DNA of 64,000 nt, taken from positions 27,338-91,337 of the forward strand of contig UCII01000003.1 of assembly GCA_900472485.1 (NCBI GenBank). Reading direction: 5' to 3'. Below the pieces are notes generated by a model that worked only from the letters and a program-made list of their open reading frames with translations, made no database searches and was not told the DNA's origin. Shown piece after piece: positions 36,478-45,178 of the stretch. The position numbers and the translations under genes were made by a program. The stretch comes from Hyphomicrobiales bacterium. GTDB lineage: Bacteria; Pseudomonadota; Alphaproteobacteria; Rhizobiales; Rhizobiaceae. Every line of letters starts with the position of its first letter. The stretch's first letter is position 1.

Positions 36478-38544
36478 ATGACCGCTGCCTATCTGGAAAA
36501 GCTGAACCCGGAGCAACGGCTGGCGGTGGAGCATGGCACGAGCGGTGACGGCCATATTGCCGGCCCGCTGCTCGTCATCGCCGGAGCCGGCTCCGGCAAG
36601 ACAAATACGCTCGCTCATCGCGTCGCGCATCTGATCGTTAGAGGTGCGGACCCGCGCCGCATCCTGCTGATGACCTTCTCGCGCCGCGCTGCCGCCGAGA
36701 TGGGCCGCCGCGTCGAGCGGATCTGCCGCGAGGTGCTGGGTGCGAATGCCGGCATTAACGCCGACGCGCTTGCCTGGAGCGGCACGTTCCACGGCATCGG
36801 CGCACGCCTGCTGCGGGACTATGCAGAGCAGATCGGCATCGACCCGGCCTTCACGATCCACGACCGGGAAGACAGCGCTGACCTGATGAACCTTGCGCGC
36901 CACGACCTCGGCTTTTCCAAGACCGAAAACCGCTTCCCGACCAAGGCGACGTGTCTTGCCATCTATTCGCGCTCGGTCAATGCAGAAGCGCCGCTCGACG
37001 GCGTGCTGCGCGATTTTTTCCCCTGGTGCGCCATGTGGGAGCAGCAGTTGCGCGATCTCTTCGCCTCCTATGTCGAGGCAAAGCAGGTGCAGAACGTGCT
37101 CGATTACGACGACCTGCTGCTCTACTGGGCGCATATGCTTCAGGAGCCGCTGATTGCCGAGGATATCGGCAGTCGCTTCGATCATGTGCTTGTCGACGAA
37201 TATCAGGATACCAACCGGCTGCAGTCCTCCATCCTGCTGGCGCTCAAGCCCGATGGCCGGGGATTGACGGTCGTCGGCGACGATGCGCAGTCGATCTACT
37301 CCTTCCGTGCTGCGACCGTACGCAATATTCTCGATTTCCCCAAGGCTTTCACGCCCTCTGCCGATATCGTAACACTCGATCGCAATTACCGCTCGACGCA
37401 GCCCATCCTCGCCGCCGCCAATGCCGTGATCGATCTCGCCTCGGAACGCTTCACCAAGAACTTGCGTACCGAGCGGCAAAGCGTAGAGCGGCCGCGGCTG
37501 GTGACGGTGCGCGACGAAGCCGACCAGGCGCGCTACATCGCCGACCAGATATTGGAAAATCGCGAGGGCGGTGCAAGGCTCAAGCAGCAGGCCGTGCTCT
37601 TCCGCACCTCGAGCCACAGCGGCCCGCTCGAAGTGGAGCTCACCCGACGCAACATTCCCTTCGTCAAGTTCGGCGGACTGAAATTCCTCGACAGCGCCCA
37701 TGTCAAGGACATGTTGGCGGCGCTGCGCTTCGCCCAGAATCCGCGCGATCGCGTGGCAGGCTTCCGCCTGATGCAGCTCCTGCCCGGCGTCGGCCCTTCC
37801 ACGGCCCAGCGCGTGCTCGACCAGATCGGCGAAGAGGCAAGCCCGATCACGGCGCTCACCGAACTCCCGCCGCCACCGCGCACGGGAGACGATTGGGCTG
37901 CCTTCGTCGAGACGATGCGGGAGGTCAAAAGCGGGAAGGCCGGCTGGCCAGCGGAAATCGGCCTCGTTCGCCAATGGTACGAGCCACATCTGGAACGCGT
38001 ACATGAGGATGCGTCGACCCGCCAGGCGGATCTCGTCCAGCTTGAACAGATTGCCGCAGGCTACGGCTCGCGTGAGCGCTTCCTCACCGAGCTGACGCTC
38101 GATCCGCCCGACGCCACCAGTGATCAGGCTGGCGTGCCGCTGCTCGACGAGGACTATCTGATCCTCTCCACCATCCATTCCGCCAAGGGGCAGGAATGGA
38201 TGAAGGTCTTCATCCTCAACGCCGTCGACGGCTGCATCCCCGCCGACCTCGCCGTCGGATCATCCGCCGAAATCGAGGAGGAGCGACGGCTGCTCTACGT
38301 CGCGATGACGCGGGCGAAGGACAATCTCGATCTCGTCATTCCGCAGCGCTTCTTTGTGCACGGCCAGCATGCGCAGGGCGACAAGCATGTCTTTGCCTCG
38401 CGCACCCGCTTCATTCCCGCGACGTTGCTGCAGTTCTTCGAGGTCTGCGGCTGGCCACAGGCGCGGGCTGAAAGCGCTGCCGCCATTCGGGCGCGAGAGG
38501 TGCGCGTCGATGTGGGTGCGCGCATGCGGGGCATGTGGCGGTGA
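36478..38544 (+). CDS. UvrD/PcrA-like superfamily 1 DNA helicase
   Basis: ATP-dependent 3'-5' DNA helicase of superfamily 1A. Its 688 residues carry the motifs in order: Q-motif (LNPEQRLAVEHG), Walker A (VIAGAGSGKTNTL), Ia (MTFSRRAAAEM), DEXQ (LVDEYQDTN), III (VVGDDAQSIYSFRAA), IV (LDRNYRST), V (STIHSAKGQEW) and VI (RRLLYVAMTRAK). It is shorter than the main UvrD/PcrA of rhizobia (about 800) and lacks the long C-terminal extension, so it is probably a second, specialised helicase. ATG at 36478 has CAGGAGAG upstream; the preceding TTG is not needed. Confidence 0.93.
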   Translation: MTAAYLEKLNPEQRLAVEHGTSGDGHIAGPLLVIAGAGSGKTNTLAHRVAHLIVRGADPRRILLMTFSRRAAAEMGRRVERICREVLGANAGINADALAWSGTFHGIGARLLRDYAEQIGIDPAFTIHDREDSADLMNLARHDLGFSKTENRFPTKATCLAIYSRSVNAEAPLDGVLRDFFPWCAMWEQQLRDLFASYVEAKQVQNVLDYDDLLLYWAHMLQEPLIAEDIGSRFDHVLVDEYQDTNRLQSSILLALKPDGRGLTVVGDDAQSIYSFRAATVRNILDFPKAFTPSADIVTLDRNYRSTQPILAAANAVIDLASERFTKNLRTERQSVERPRLVTVRDEADQARYIADQILENREGGARLKQQAVLFRTSSHSGPLEVELTRRNIPFVKFGGLKFLDSAHVKDMLAALRFAQNPRDRVAGFRLMQLLPGVGPSTAQRVLDQIGEEASPITALTELPPPPRTGDDWAAFVETMREVKSGKAGWPAEIGLVRQWYEPHLERVHEDASTRQADLVQLEQIAAGYGSRERFLTELTLDPPDATSDQAGVPLLDEDYLILSTIHSAKGQEWMKVFILNAVDGCIPADLAVGSSAEIEEERRLLYVAMTRAKDNLDLVIPQRFFVHGQHAQGDKHVFASRTRFIPATLLQFFEVCGWPQARAESAAAIRAREVRVDVGARMRGMWR

Positions 38545-38602
38545 GACTCAGCGATTGAGGTCGGCAGGTCAGGCATGTTCTTTGATGCTGCCTCCGCAAG
38601 TT

Positions 38603-38806
38603 CCTTCTCCCCTCGGGGAGAAGGTGGCCCGAAGGATCGGATGAGGGGGTAACGGATTTGAATACGCGGGCTTCCGTGCTCTTGGCGGCCCCCTCATCCG
38701 CCTGTCGGCACCTTCTCCCCGAGGGGAGAAGGGGTGCGCCGCAACGACCTCATTTCATATGCGATTCCCCTGCCGCGAGCGGGGAGAGGGCCGGGGGTGA
38801 GGGGCA
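38603..38806. repeat. Paired inverted GC-rich interspersed repeats
   Basis: Copy 1 (38603-38650) begins with the palindrome CCTTCTCCCCTCGGGGAGAA and runs to GGATGAGGGGGT. Copy 2 (38689-38732) is the same unit inverted. A third, degenerate piece (GGGGAGAGGGCCGGGGGTGA) lies at 38781-38800. The same family occurs at 42443-42570 and 58541-58661. They lie between the helicase and mmsB ends, which converge, and may serve as a bidirectional transcript end. Confidence 0.8.
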
Positions 38807-38837
38807 ACCCTGCGCCCGGCCAACTATCCAGCCCTTC

Positions 38838-39719
38838 TCACTTGGCCTCGCGAAACATCTCGATGATTGCGGAAAAATCGCGCCCGCCATTGCCGAGCTT
38901 TTCGAAGAGCGCATAGAGCTGCGCCGCCTCCGCACCCAGAGGCGTCGATGCGCCGCTGGAGAGTGCCGCTTCCTGTGACAGGCGCAGGTCCTTGAGCATC
39001 AAGGCGGCGGCAAAGCCGGGCTTGTAGTCGTTGTTGGCCGGAGACGTCGGCACAGGACCAGGCACCGGGCAATAGGTATTGATCGACCAGCATTGGCCGG
39101 ACGAAGTCGAGGCGACATCGAACAGGGCCTGGTGAGAAAGGCCAAGCTTTTCGCCGAGCACGAAGGCTTCGCAGACGCCGATCATGGAAATGCCGAGGAT
39201 CATGTTGTTGCAGATCTTCGCGGCCTGGCCGGCGCCGGCATCACCGCAATGGACGATCTTCTTGCCCATGACTTCAAGCAGCTGTTTGGCGGCCGCAAAG
39301 CTTTCCGTCGAGCCGCCGGCCATGAAGGTCAGTGTCCCGGCCGCAGCACCGCCCGTGCCGCCGGACACTGGGGCATCGAGCGAAAGGCAACCGGCATCGC
39401 TTGCCATCGCATGCGCCTTGCGGGCGCTATCGACATCGATGGTGGAACTGTCGATCAGCAGAGTTCCCTTCGGCACGGAGCGCAGCACGTCGGTCCAGAC
39501 GGTCAGGACATGCTGCCCCTTCGGCAGCATGGTCACGACCACTTCGGCATCAGCCAGGGCCTCTGTCAGCACGTTGGCGGGCTTCACGCCAGAAGCTTCG
39601 GCTGCCTTCAGCACGTCATGCGAAAGATCGAATCCAGTGACGGCGTGGCCGGCCTTGACGAGATTGGCGGCCATCGGCCCTCCCATATTGCCGAGGCCGA
39701 TGAATGCGATCCGTGTCAT
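38838..39719 (-). CDS. mmsB: 3-hydroxyisobutyrate dehydrogenase
   Basis: Oxidises 3-hydroxyisobutyrate to methylmalonate semialdehyde with NAD in valine breakdown. Its 293 residues have an N-terminal Rossmann motif (IAFIGLGNMGGPMAANL), the family substrate-binding DAPVSGGTGGAAAGTL, and the catalytic Lys region GAGQAAKICNNM. The start at 39719 has GGAGGAAAAC upstream. It lies 22 bases after a 3-hydroxyisobutyryl-CoA hydrolase-like gene on the same strand, so two consecutive valine-pathway steps are encoded together, which strengthens both calls. Confidence 0.92.
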   Translation of the reverse strand: MTRIAFIGLGNMGGPMAANLVKAGHAVTGFDLSHDVLKAAEASGVKPANVLTEALADAEVVVTMLPKGQHVLTVWTDVLRSVPKGTLLIDSSTIDVDSARKAHAMASDAGCLSLDAPVSGGTGGAAAGTLTFMAGGSTESFAAAKQLLEVMGKKIVHCGDAGAGQAAKICNNMILGISMIGVCEAFVLGEKLGLSHQALFDVASTSSGQCWSINTYCPVPGPVPTSPANNDYKPGFAAALMLKDLRLSQEAALSSGASTPLGAEAAQLYALFEKLGNGGRDFSAIIEMFREAK

Positions 39720-39741
39720 GATGTTTTCCTCCCATGATCGG

Positions 39742-40800
39742 TTATCTTGTGAAAAGTGGTGGCTGCACCGGTATGAAGAAACGGTCGATGGCATCCGCCG
39801 TTACTTCGGAAAGGCTCGCCGGAGACCATTTCGGATTGCGATCCTTGTCGATGACGGCAGCGCGCACGCCCTCGTAGAAATCATGATTATACAATATGCC
39901 CTTACAGGCGCCGAGTTCACGATCGAGGCATTCGGCCAAATCGGCGCTCGTTCGCCCTGCCCTGAGCAGCCGCAAGGTCAGCTTCAGGCTGGTCGGCGAG
40001 CGGCTGGCGATCACGCCAGCGGCTTCAGTGGCAAATTCTCCCGGTTCATCGGCCAAAGCCTTGAGAATTTCCTCCGCCGTGTCTGCCGAAAACGCCCGAT
40101 CGATCACCTGTCGGTTTGCCGCAAGCCGGCTTTCGCCGGCATCTACAGCCATCGTCCGGATGAGGGCGTGCACGTCTGCGGCAGAGGCGGCAGCGGGCAG
40201 CGCTACGATCGCATCCACGAGAGCCGGCAATGCGGAGGACGCGACACGATGATCGGCAAAACCGGCGTGGATAACATCGGCTGCCCCGACGGTCTGTCCG
40301 GTCAGACCCATCCAAGTGCCGGCTTCGCCCGGCGCCCGCGGCAGCAGCCAGGTGGCGCCGACATCCGGGAAATAGCCGATGCCGGTTTCGGGCATGGCAA
40401 GGCGCGTGCGCTCGGTGACGACGCGATGGCTGCCATGGGCCGAAAGGCCGACGCCGCCGCCCATGGTGATGCCGTCCATCAACACGACATAGGGTTTGGG
40501 ATAGCGCGAGATGGCATGGTTGAGCAGAAACTCCTCGCGCCAGAAGGTTTCCGCTTCATCGGTGCCCTCCTTGCCGCTCTGGTGCAGCAGGCGGATATCG
40601 CCGCCTGCGCAGAAGCCACGTTCCCCTTCGCCCAGGACGATGACACTGGCGATTGCGGGATCTGCGGCGAAATCCTCCAGGGCCGGCGCAATGACCCGCA
40701 CCATCGGCAATGTCAGGCTGTTCAGCGCCTTCGGGCGGTTAAGCTTGATAATGCCGGCCGATCCGCGCCGCTCGATGATGACTTCATCCGTGCTATCCAT
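39742..40800 (-). CDS. 3-hydroxyisobutyryl-CoA hydrolase / enoyl-CoA hydratase family
   Basis: Crotonase-fold enzyme of 352 residues, the length of the 3-hydroxyisobutyryl-CoA hydrolase branch rather than of simple hydratases (about 260). Landmarks are LNRPKALNSL, RGFCAGGDIRLL, the oxyanion-hole block MDGITMGGGVGLSAHG, and the acidic MPETGIGYFPDVGAT, which in this branch carries the catalytic Glu. It would release 3-hydroxyisobutyrate for MmsB, the next gene. Start ATG 40800 has GGGAGA upstream. An enoyl-CoA hydratase annotation is the main alternative. Confidence 0.87.
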   Translation of the reverse strand: MDSTDEVIIERRGSAGIIKLNRPKALNSLTLPMVRVIAPALEDFAADPAIASVIVLGEGERGFCAGGDIRLLHQSGKEGTDEAETFWREEFLLNHAISRYPKPYVVLMDGITMGGGVGLSAHGSHRVVTERTRLAMPETGIGYFPDVGATWLLPRAPGEAGTWMGLTGQTVGAADVIHAGFADHRVASSALPALVDAIVALPAAASAADVHALIRTMAVDAGESRLAANRQVIDRAFSADTAEEILKALADEPGEFATEAAGVIASRSPTSLKLTLRLLRAGRTSADLAECLDRELGACKGILYNHDFYEGVRAAVIDKDRNPKWSPASLSEVTADAIDRFFIPVQPPLFTR

Positions 40801-40839
40801 GCAAATCTCCCGTCCTTACCATGACCGATCCTCAAAGAT

Positions 40840-42435
40840 TCATCTGTTGTCGGCAAGGATCATTTCGGCCGCCTTCTCGGCGATCATGATGGTTGGTGAA
40901 TTGGTGTTGCCCGATGTGATCGACGGCATGACGGAGGCGTCGGCGATACGCAGCCTTGTCAATGCTCTGAGCCGCAAGCGGGGGTCGACAACGCTTTGCC
41001 CGTCGCCGCCCATGCGGCATGTGCCAACCGGATGGAAAATCGTCGTGCCGATATCGCCGGCGGCGCGCTCCAGGTCCGCATCCGTCTCATAGGCCGGCCC
41101 CGGCTTGAACTCCTCCGGGCGGAACCGGGCGAATGAGGGCTGCGCGACGATCCGCCGCGTCAGGCGAATGGAGCGCGCGGCGATCTCCCGGTCGCGGGCT
41201 GCGGAAAGATAGTTGGGGCTGATGGCTGGCTGCAGGGCGAAATCGGGGCTGCGCACATGCACGGAGCCGCGGCTTTCAGGCCGAAGATTGCAGACACTCG
41301 CGGTAATCGCCGGAAAGGGGTGGACGGGATCGCCGAACTTGTCGAGCGAGACCGGCTGCACATGATATTGCAGATCCGGCGTTTCCTTGTCCGGTCCGGA
41401 GCGGGTGAAGATGCCGAGCTGGCTCGGCGCCATCGCCATAGGGCCTGAACGGCGAACCAGATATTCGAGGCCGATCGCCGCCTTGCCGATCAGCTTCGTC
41501 GCCTTCTCGTTCAACGTGGGCACGCCGGTCACCTTGTAGGCAAGGCGAAGCTGCAGATGATCCTGCAGGTTTTCGCCGACGGACCTGACCTCGCGGACGA
41601 CCTCGATGCCGGCCTTGCTCAACACCTCGCCGGAGCCGATACCCGAGAGTTCGAGAATATGCGGCGAGCCGATGGAGCCGGCAGAGAGCACCGTTTCCTT
41701 GGTGGCATAGGCGCGCTTTGCCACGCCGTCGTGCTGGAATTCGACACCGGTCACCGCATCGCCCTCGACGATCAGCCGGCGGACCTGCGCCTTGGTATAG
41801 ACGGTAAGATTGCTGCGCTTCATCGCCGGGCGCAGGAAGGCTTTCGTCGTGTTCCAGCGGATGCCGGAGCGCTGGTTGACGTCGAAATAGCCCGAACCTT
41901 CGTTGTTGCCGCGGTTGAAATCCGCCGTCTCGGGGATACCGGCTTCCTTGGCTGCGGCCTGGAAGGCATCGAGCACGGCCCAGCGCACGCGCGCTTTCTC
42001 GACCCGCCATTCGCCACCGGCGCCATGCATCTCGTCCTTACCGCGATAGTGATCCTCGGACTTGATGAAGTAGGGCAGCACGTCATCCCAGCCCCAGCCG
42101 GCGCAGCCGAGCTGGCGCCAGAGATCGTAATCGCGGGCCTGGCCGCGCATATAGATCATGCCGTTGATGGAGGAGCAGCCGCCGAGCACCTTTCCGCGCG
42201 GATAGTTCAGCGAGCGGCCGTTCAGCCCCGCTTCCGGCGACGTGGTAAAGCACCAGTCCGTGCGCGGGTTGTTGATGCAATAGAGATAGCCGACCGGGAT
42301 ATGGATCCAGTGGTAGTTGTCATTGCCGCCGGCTTCCAGCAGCAGCACCCTATTGTTGCGGTCGGTCGAAAGCCGGTTGGCCAGCACGCACCCGGCACTG
42401 CCGGCACCGATGATGATGTAGTCGAAGCGATCCAT
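40840..42435 (-). CDS. GMC-family FAD-dependent alcohol/choline dehydrogenase-like
   Basis: Flavin-dependent oxidoreductase of the glucose-methanol-choline family. About 531 residues: FAD-binding DYIIIGAGSAGCVLANRL at the N-terminus, GMC signature 1 (YPRGKVLGGCSSINGMIYMRG), signature 2 (TVLSAGSIGSPHILELSGIG), and the C-terminal active site with His in FHPVGTCRMG and Asn in SGNTNSPT. The substrate is unknown; relatives oxidise choline, alcohols or polyethylene glycol. The ATG at 42435 is placed with GAGGGG about 9 bases upstream; that purine tract belongs to the interspersed repeat, and ATG 42441 is an alternative. It is on the same strand as the Liv and valine genes. Confidence 0.9.
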   Translation of the reverse strand: MDRFDYIIIGAGSAGCVLANRLSTDRNNRVLLLEAGGNDNYHWIHIPVGYLYCINNPRTDWCFTTSPEAGLNGRSLNYPRGKVLGGCSSINGMIYMRGQARDYDLWRQLGCAGWGWDDVLPYFIKSEDHYRGKDEMHGAGGEWRVEKARVRWAVLDAFQAAAKEAGIPETADFNRGNNEGSGYFDVNQRSGIRWNTTKAFLRPAMKRSNLTVYTKAQVRRLIVEGDAVTGVEFQHDGVAKRAYATKETVLSAGSIGSPHILELSGIGSGEVLSKAGIEVVREVRSVGENLQDHLQLRLAYKVTGVPTLNEKATKLIGKAAIGLEYLVRRSGPMAMAPSQLGIFTRSGPDKETPDLQYHVQPVSLDKFGDPVHPFPAITASVCNLRPESRGSVHVRSPDFALQPAISPNYLSAARDREIAARSIRLTRRIVAQPSFARFRPEEFKPGPAYETDADLERAAGDIGTTIFHPVGTCRMGGDGQSVVDPRLRLRALTRLRIADASVMPSITSGNTNSPTIMIAEKAAEMILADNR

Positions 42436-42442
42436 TGGCATG

Positions 42443-42570
42443 CCCCCTCACCCTAACCCTCTCCCTGAGGGGAGAGGGGACTATTTCGGCATTTGCCTCG
42501 GCCCCGAATCCGGTGATCGTCAAAGACAGTTCCCCCTCTCCCCTCGGGGAGAGGGCTGGGGTGAGGGGGT
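42443..42570. repeat. Paired inverted GC-rich interspersed repeats
   Basis: Copy A (42443-42480, CCCCCTCACCCTAACCCTCT...) and copy B (42531-42570) are inverted copies of the repeat seen at 38.6 and 58.6 kb, here a variant with CTCTCCC in place of CTTCTCCC. They lie in the spacer between livM and the GMC gene, and copy A abuts the GMC start codon. Confidence 0.8.
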
Positions 42571-42598
42571 GTACAACAAGAACGCATAGGTTTGATCT

Positions 42599-43582
42599 TT
42601 ATCGCCGATATTCAAATCCCAGCTTGCGTCCCAGCCGCGAAGCATAGAATTCACCAACGACTCCACGACGGAAAAGCAGGACGCAAACCATGAAGACGAT
42701 GCCGGTGATGATGGTGACGGGGAATTCCGAAGTCGCCAGATAGTTTTCCAGCGTCGCCACGAAACCCGCGCCGAAAAGCGGGCCGATCAGTGTGCCGATG
42801 CCGCCGAGGAGCGTCATGAGAATGACTTCGCCGGACATCTGCCAGGCGACATCTGTCAGCGTCGCAAACTGGAAGACCAGTGCTTTGACTGCTCCGGCAA
42901 GCCCCGCCAGTGCGGCCGACATGACGAAGGCGCCAAGCTTGTAACGCGCGACGGAATAGCCGAGCGAGATCGCCCGCTGTTCGTTTTCCCTGATCGATTT
43001 CAGAATCATGCCGAAGGGCGAATTGATGAAACGCCAGATGATCAGCACGCCGATCAGAAACACCGCGAGGACGAAATAATACATGTTCAAGGAGTTGCTG
43101 AGGTCGAGGACGCCGAAGAGATAACCGCGCGGCACCGACTGAATGCCATCCTCGCCATGGGTAAATGCCGCCTGCAGACAGAAGAAATAGAACATGTAGG
43201 AGAGCGCCAGCGTGATCATGGCGAAATAGATGCCTTGCCGACGGATGGCGACGAAGCCCATGACGAGACCGAGCAGGGACGCGCCGGCAACGCCGATCAG
43301 GATGCCGAGCTCGGGCGGAAGCCCCCACTCCTTCACTGCATGAGCCGTGAAATAGGCCGCACCGCCGAAGAAGGTGGCATGGCCGAAGGAGAGCAGACCG
43401 GCATAGCCGAGCAACAGATTGAAGGCGCAGGCAAATAGCGCGAAGCACAGCACCTTCATGACGAAGATCGGATAGATGAAGAACGGCGCCCAGATCAGGC
43501 CGACAAGGCCGAGGATCAGCAACAGCTTCTGCACGGAAAGTTTTGGACGCTCCTTGGAGCCCAAGCTGATCAATCCAGCCAT
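42599..43582 (-). CDS. livM: Branched-chain amino acid ABC permease LivM
   Basis: Inner-membrane permease of a Liv-type (HAAT) ABC importer. Its 327 residues have 8-9 hydrophobic segments and the family blocks CAFNLLLGYAGLLSFGHATFFG and IRENEQRAISLGYSVARYKLGAF (the coupling-helix region contacting the ATPase), then GGIGTLIGPLFGAGFV. It starts one base after the livH stop, with GGAGGCG overlapping the livH end. Confidence 0.93.
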   Translation of the reverse strand: MAGLISLGSKERPKLSVQKLLLILGLVGLIWAPFFIYPIFVMKVLCFALFACAFNLLLGYAGLLSFGHATFFGGAAYFTAHAVKEWGLPPELGILIGVAGASLLGLVMGFVAIRRQGIYFAMITLALSYMFYFFCLQAAFTHGEDGIQSVPRGYLFGVLDLSNSLNMYYFVLAVFLIGVLIIWRFINSPFGMILKSIRENEQRAISLGYSVARYKLGAFVMSAALAGLAGAVKALVFQFATLTDVAWQMSGEVILMTLLGGIGTLIGPLFGAGFVATLENYLATSEFPVTIITGIVFMVCVLLFRRGVVGEFYASRLGRKLGFEYRR

Positions 43583-43583
43583 A

Positions 43584-44471
43584 TCACGCCTCCCGACCGA
43601 AGAGGCCCGCGGGCCTCAGAAGCAGCACGATTGCCATGATGACAAAGATGACGATGTTGGAGGCTTCCGGATAGAAGACCTTGGTCAGGCCCTCGGCGAT
43701 CCCGAGCATATAGCCTGTGACGATCGCCCCCATGATCGAGCCCATGCCGCCGACGACCACGACGGCGAAGACGATGATGATCATGTTCGAGCCCATCAGC
43801 GGCGAAACCTGATAGATCGGTGCGGCCAACACGCCGGCAAAGGCGGCAAGCGCGACGCCGAAACCATAGGTCAGTGTCAGGAGCACCGGCACATTGACGC
43901 CGAAAACCTGGACAAGCGTGGAATTTTCGGTCGCGGCGCGCAGATAAGCGCCAAGCTTGGTCTTTTCGATCAGCAGCCAGGTGCCGATGCAGACGACCAG
44001 CGAGGCAATGACCACCCAGCCGCGATAGACGGGCAGGAACATGAAGCCGATGTTTTTCGCCCCCGCCAATTCCGTCGGGACAGCATAGGGCTGGCCGGAG
44101 GAGCCGTAGAGATAGCGGAAGGTCCCCTCGATGGTCAGCGCCATGCCGAAGGTGAAGAGCAAGCCATAGAGTGGATCGACCCTGTAGAGCCGGCGCAGGC
44201 AGAACCGCTCGACCAGCGCACCGAACAGCCCGACGATCAGCGGCGCCAGAACCAGCGCCGGCCAATAGCCGATACCGGCATAGGCAAACAAGAGATAGGC
44301 GGTGAAGGCACCGAGCATATAGAGCGCGCCATGGGCGAAATTGATGACCCTCAACATGCCGAAGATGATCGCGAGGCCAAGGCTCAGCAACGCATAGAAG
44401 GAGCCATTGATGAGCCCGATCAGCAATTGACCGAGAAGAGCCTGGGCGGGGATGCCGAATATCGTCGTCAT
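43584..44471 (-). CDS. livH: Branched-chain amino acid ABC permease LivH
   Basis: Second inner-membrane permease of the Liv-type importer. It has 295 residues, about eight membrane segments, the N-terminal block LLIGLINGSFYALLSLGLAIIFGMLRVINFAHGALYMLG typical of LivH, and a C-terminal GGMGSIMGAIVTGYMLGIAEGL. It sits between livF (3 bases) and livM (1 base). Confidence 0.93.
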   Translation of the reverse strand: MTTIFGIPAQALLGQLLIGLINGSFYALLSLGLAIIFGMLRVINFAHGALYMLGAFTAYLLFAYAGIGYWPALVLAPLIVGLFGALVERFCLRRLYRVDPLYGLLFTFGMALTIEGTFRYLYGSSGQPYAVPTELAGAKNIGFMFLPVYRGWVVIASLVVCIGTWLLIEKTKLGAYLRAATENSTLVQVFGVNVPVLLTLTYGFGVALAAFAGVLAAPIYQVSPLMGSNMIIIVFAVVVVGGMGSIMGAIVTGYMLGIAEGLTKVFYPEASNIVIFVIMAIVLLLRPAGLFGREA

Positions 44472-44474
44472 GGC

Positions 44475-45176
44475 TCAGACCCCCAGAACCTTGTGCAGCA
44501 TATCCATGCGCTCGGAGAGTTCGCCGACCGGAAATTCCGAGACCATCTGGCCGTGATCCATCACATAAAAGCGATCGGCAATGCGGCTGGCGAAGCGGAA
44601 ATTCTGCTCGACAAGCAAGATGGTCATGCCGCGGCTTTTCAACTTCTGTAGGACTTCGCCGATGCGCTGGACGATGACCGGGGCAAGGCCCTCGGTCGGC
44701 TCATCGAGCAGCAGCATGCGGACGCCGGTGCGCAGGATGCGGGCCATGGCGAGCATCTGCTGCTCGCCGCCGGAAAGTCTTGTACCGACGCTATTGCGCC
44801 GCTCATGCAGGTTTGGAAACAGCTCGAAGATCTCGTCCAGCGTCATGCCGCCTGCCGCCACGACCGGCGGCAGCATCAGGTTTTCATAGACGCTGAGCGT
44901 CGAGAATATGCCGCGCTCTTCCGGCACGAAGCCGATACCCTGATGTGCCGTCTTGTGCAGCGGCACCTGCATCATATCCTTGCCGACAAAGGTAACCCTG
45001 CCCTTGCGGGCGCGGATGATGCCAACAATGGTGCGCAGCGTCGTCGTCTTGCCGACGCCGTTGCGGCCAAGGATGGTAACGGTTTCCCCCTCACCCACAT
45101 GCATATCGACGCCATGCAGGATGTGACTTTCACCATACCAGGCATTCAGACCCTGAACGTCCAGAAGCGGCGCCAT
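44475..45176 (-). CDS. livF: Branched-chain amino acid ABC ATPase LivF
   Basis: Cytoplasmic ATP-binding subunit of the Liv-type importer. Its 233 residues contain Walker A GRNGVGKTTTL, Q-loop, signature LSGGEQQMLAMAR, Walker B MLLLDEPTEGLAP and H-loop VEQN. ATG 45176 with GGAGG eight bases upstream is preferred over the TTG at 45182. It starts two bases after the livG stop. Confidence 0.94.
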   Translation of the reverse strand: MAPLLDVQGLNAWYGESHILHGVDMHVGEGETVTILGRNGVGKTTTLRTIVGIIRARKGRVTFVGKDMMQVPLHKTAHQGIGFVPEERGIFSTLSVYENLMLPPVVAAGGMTLDEIFELFPNLHERRNSVGTRLSGGEQQMLAMARILRTGVRMLLLDEPTEGLAPVIVQRIGEVLQKLKSRGMTILLVEQNFRFASRIADRFYVMDHGQMVSEFPVGELSERMDMLHKVLGV

Positions 45177-45178
45177 CG

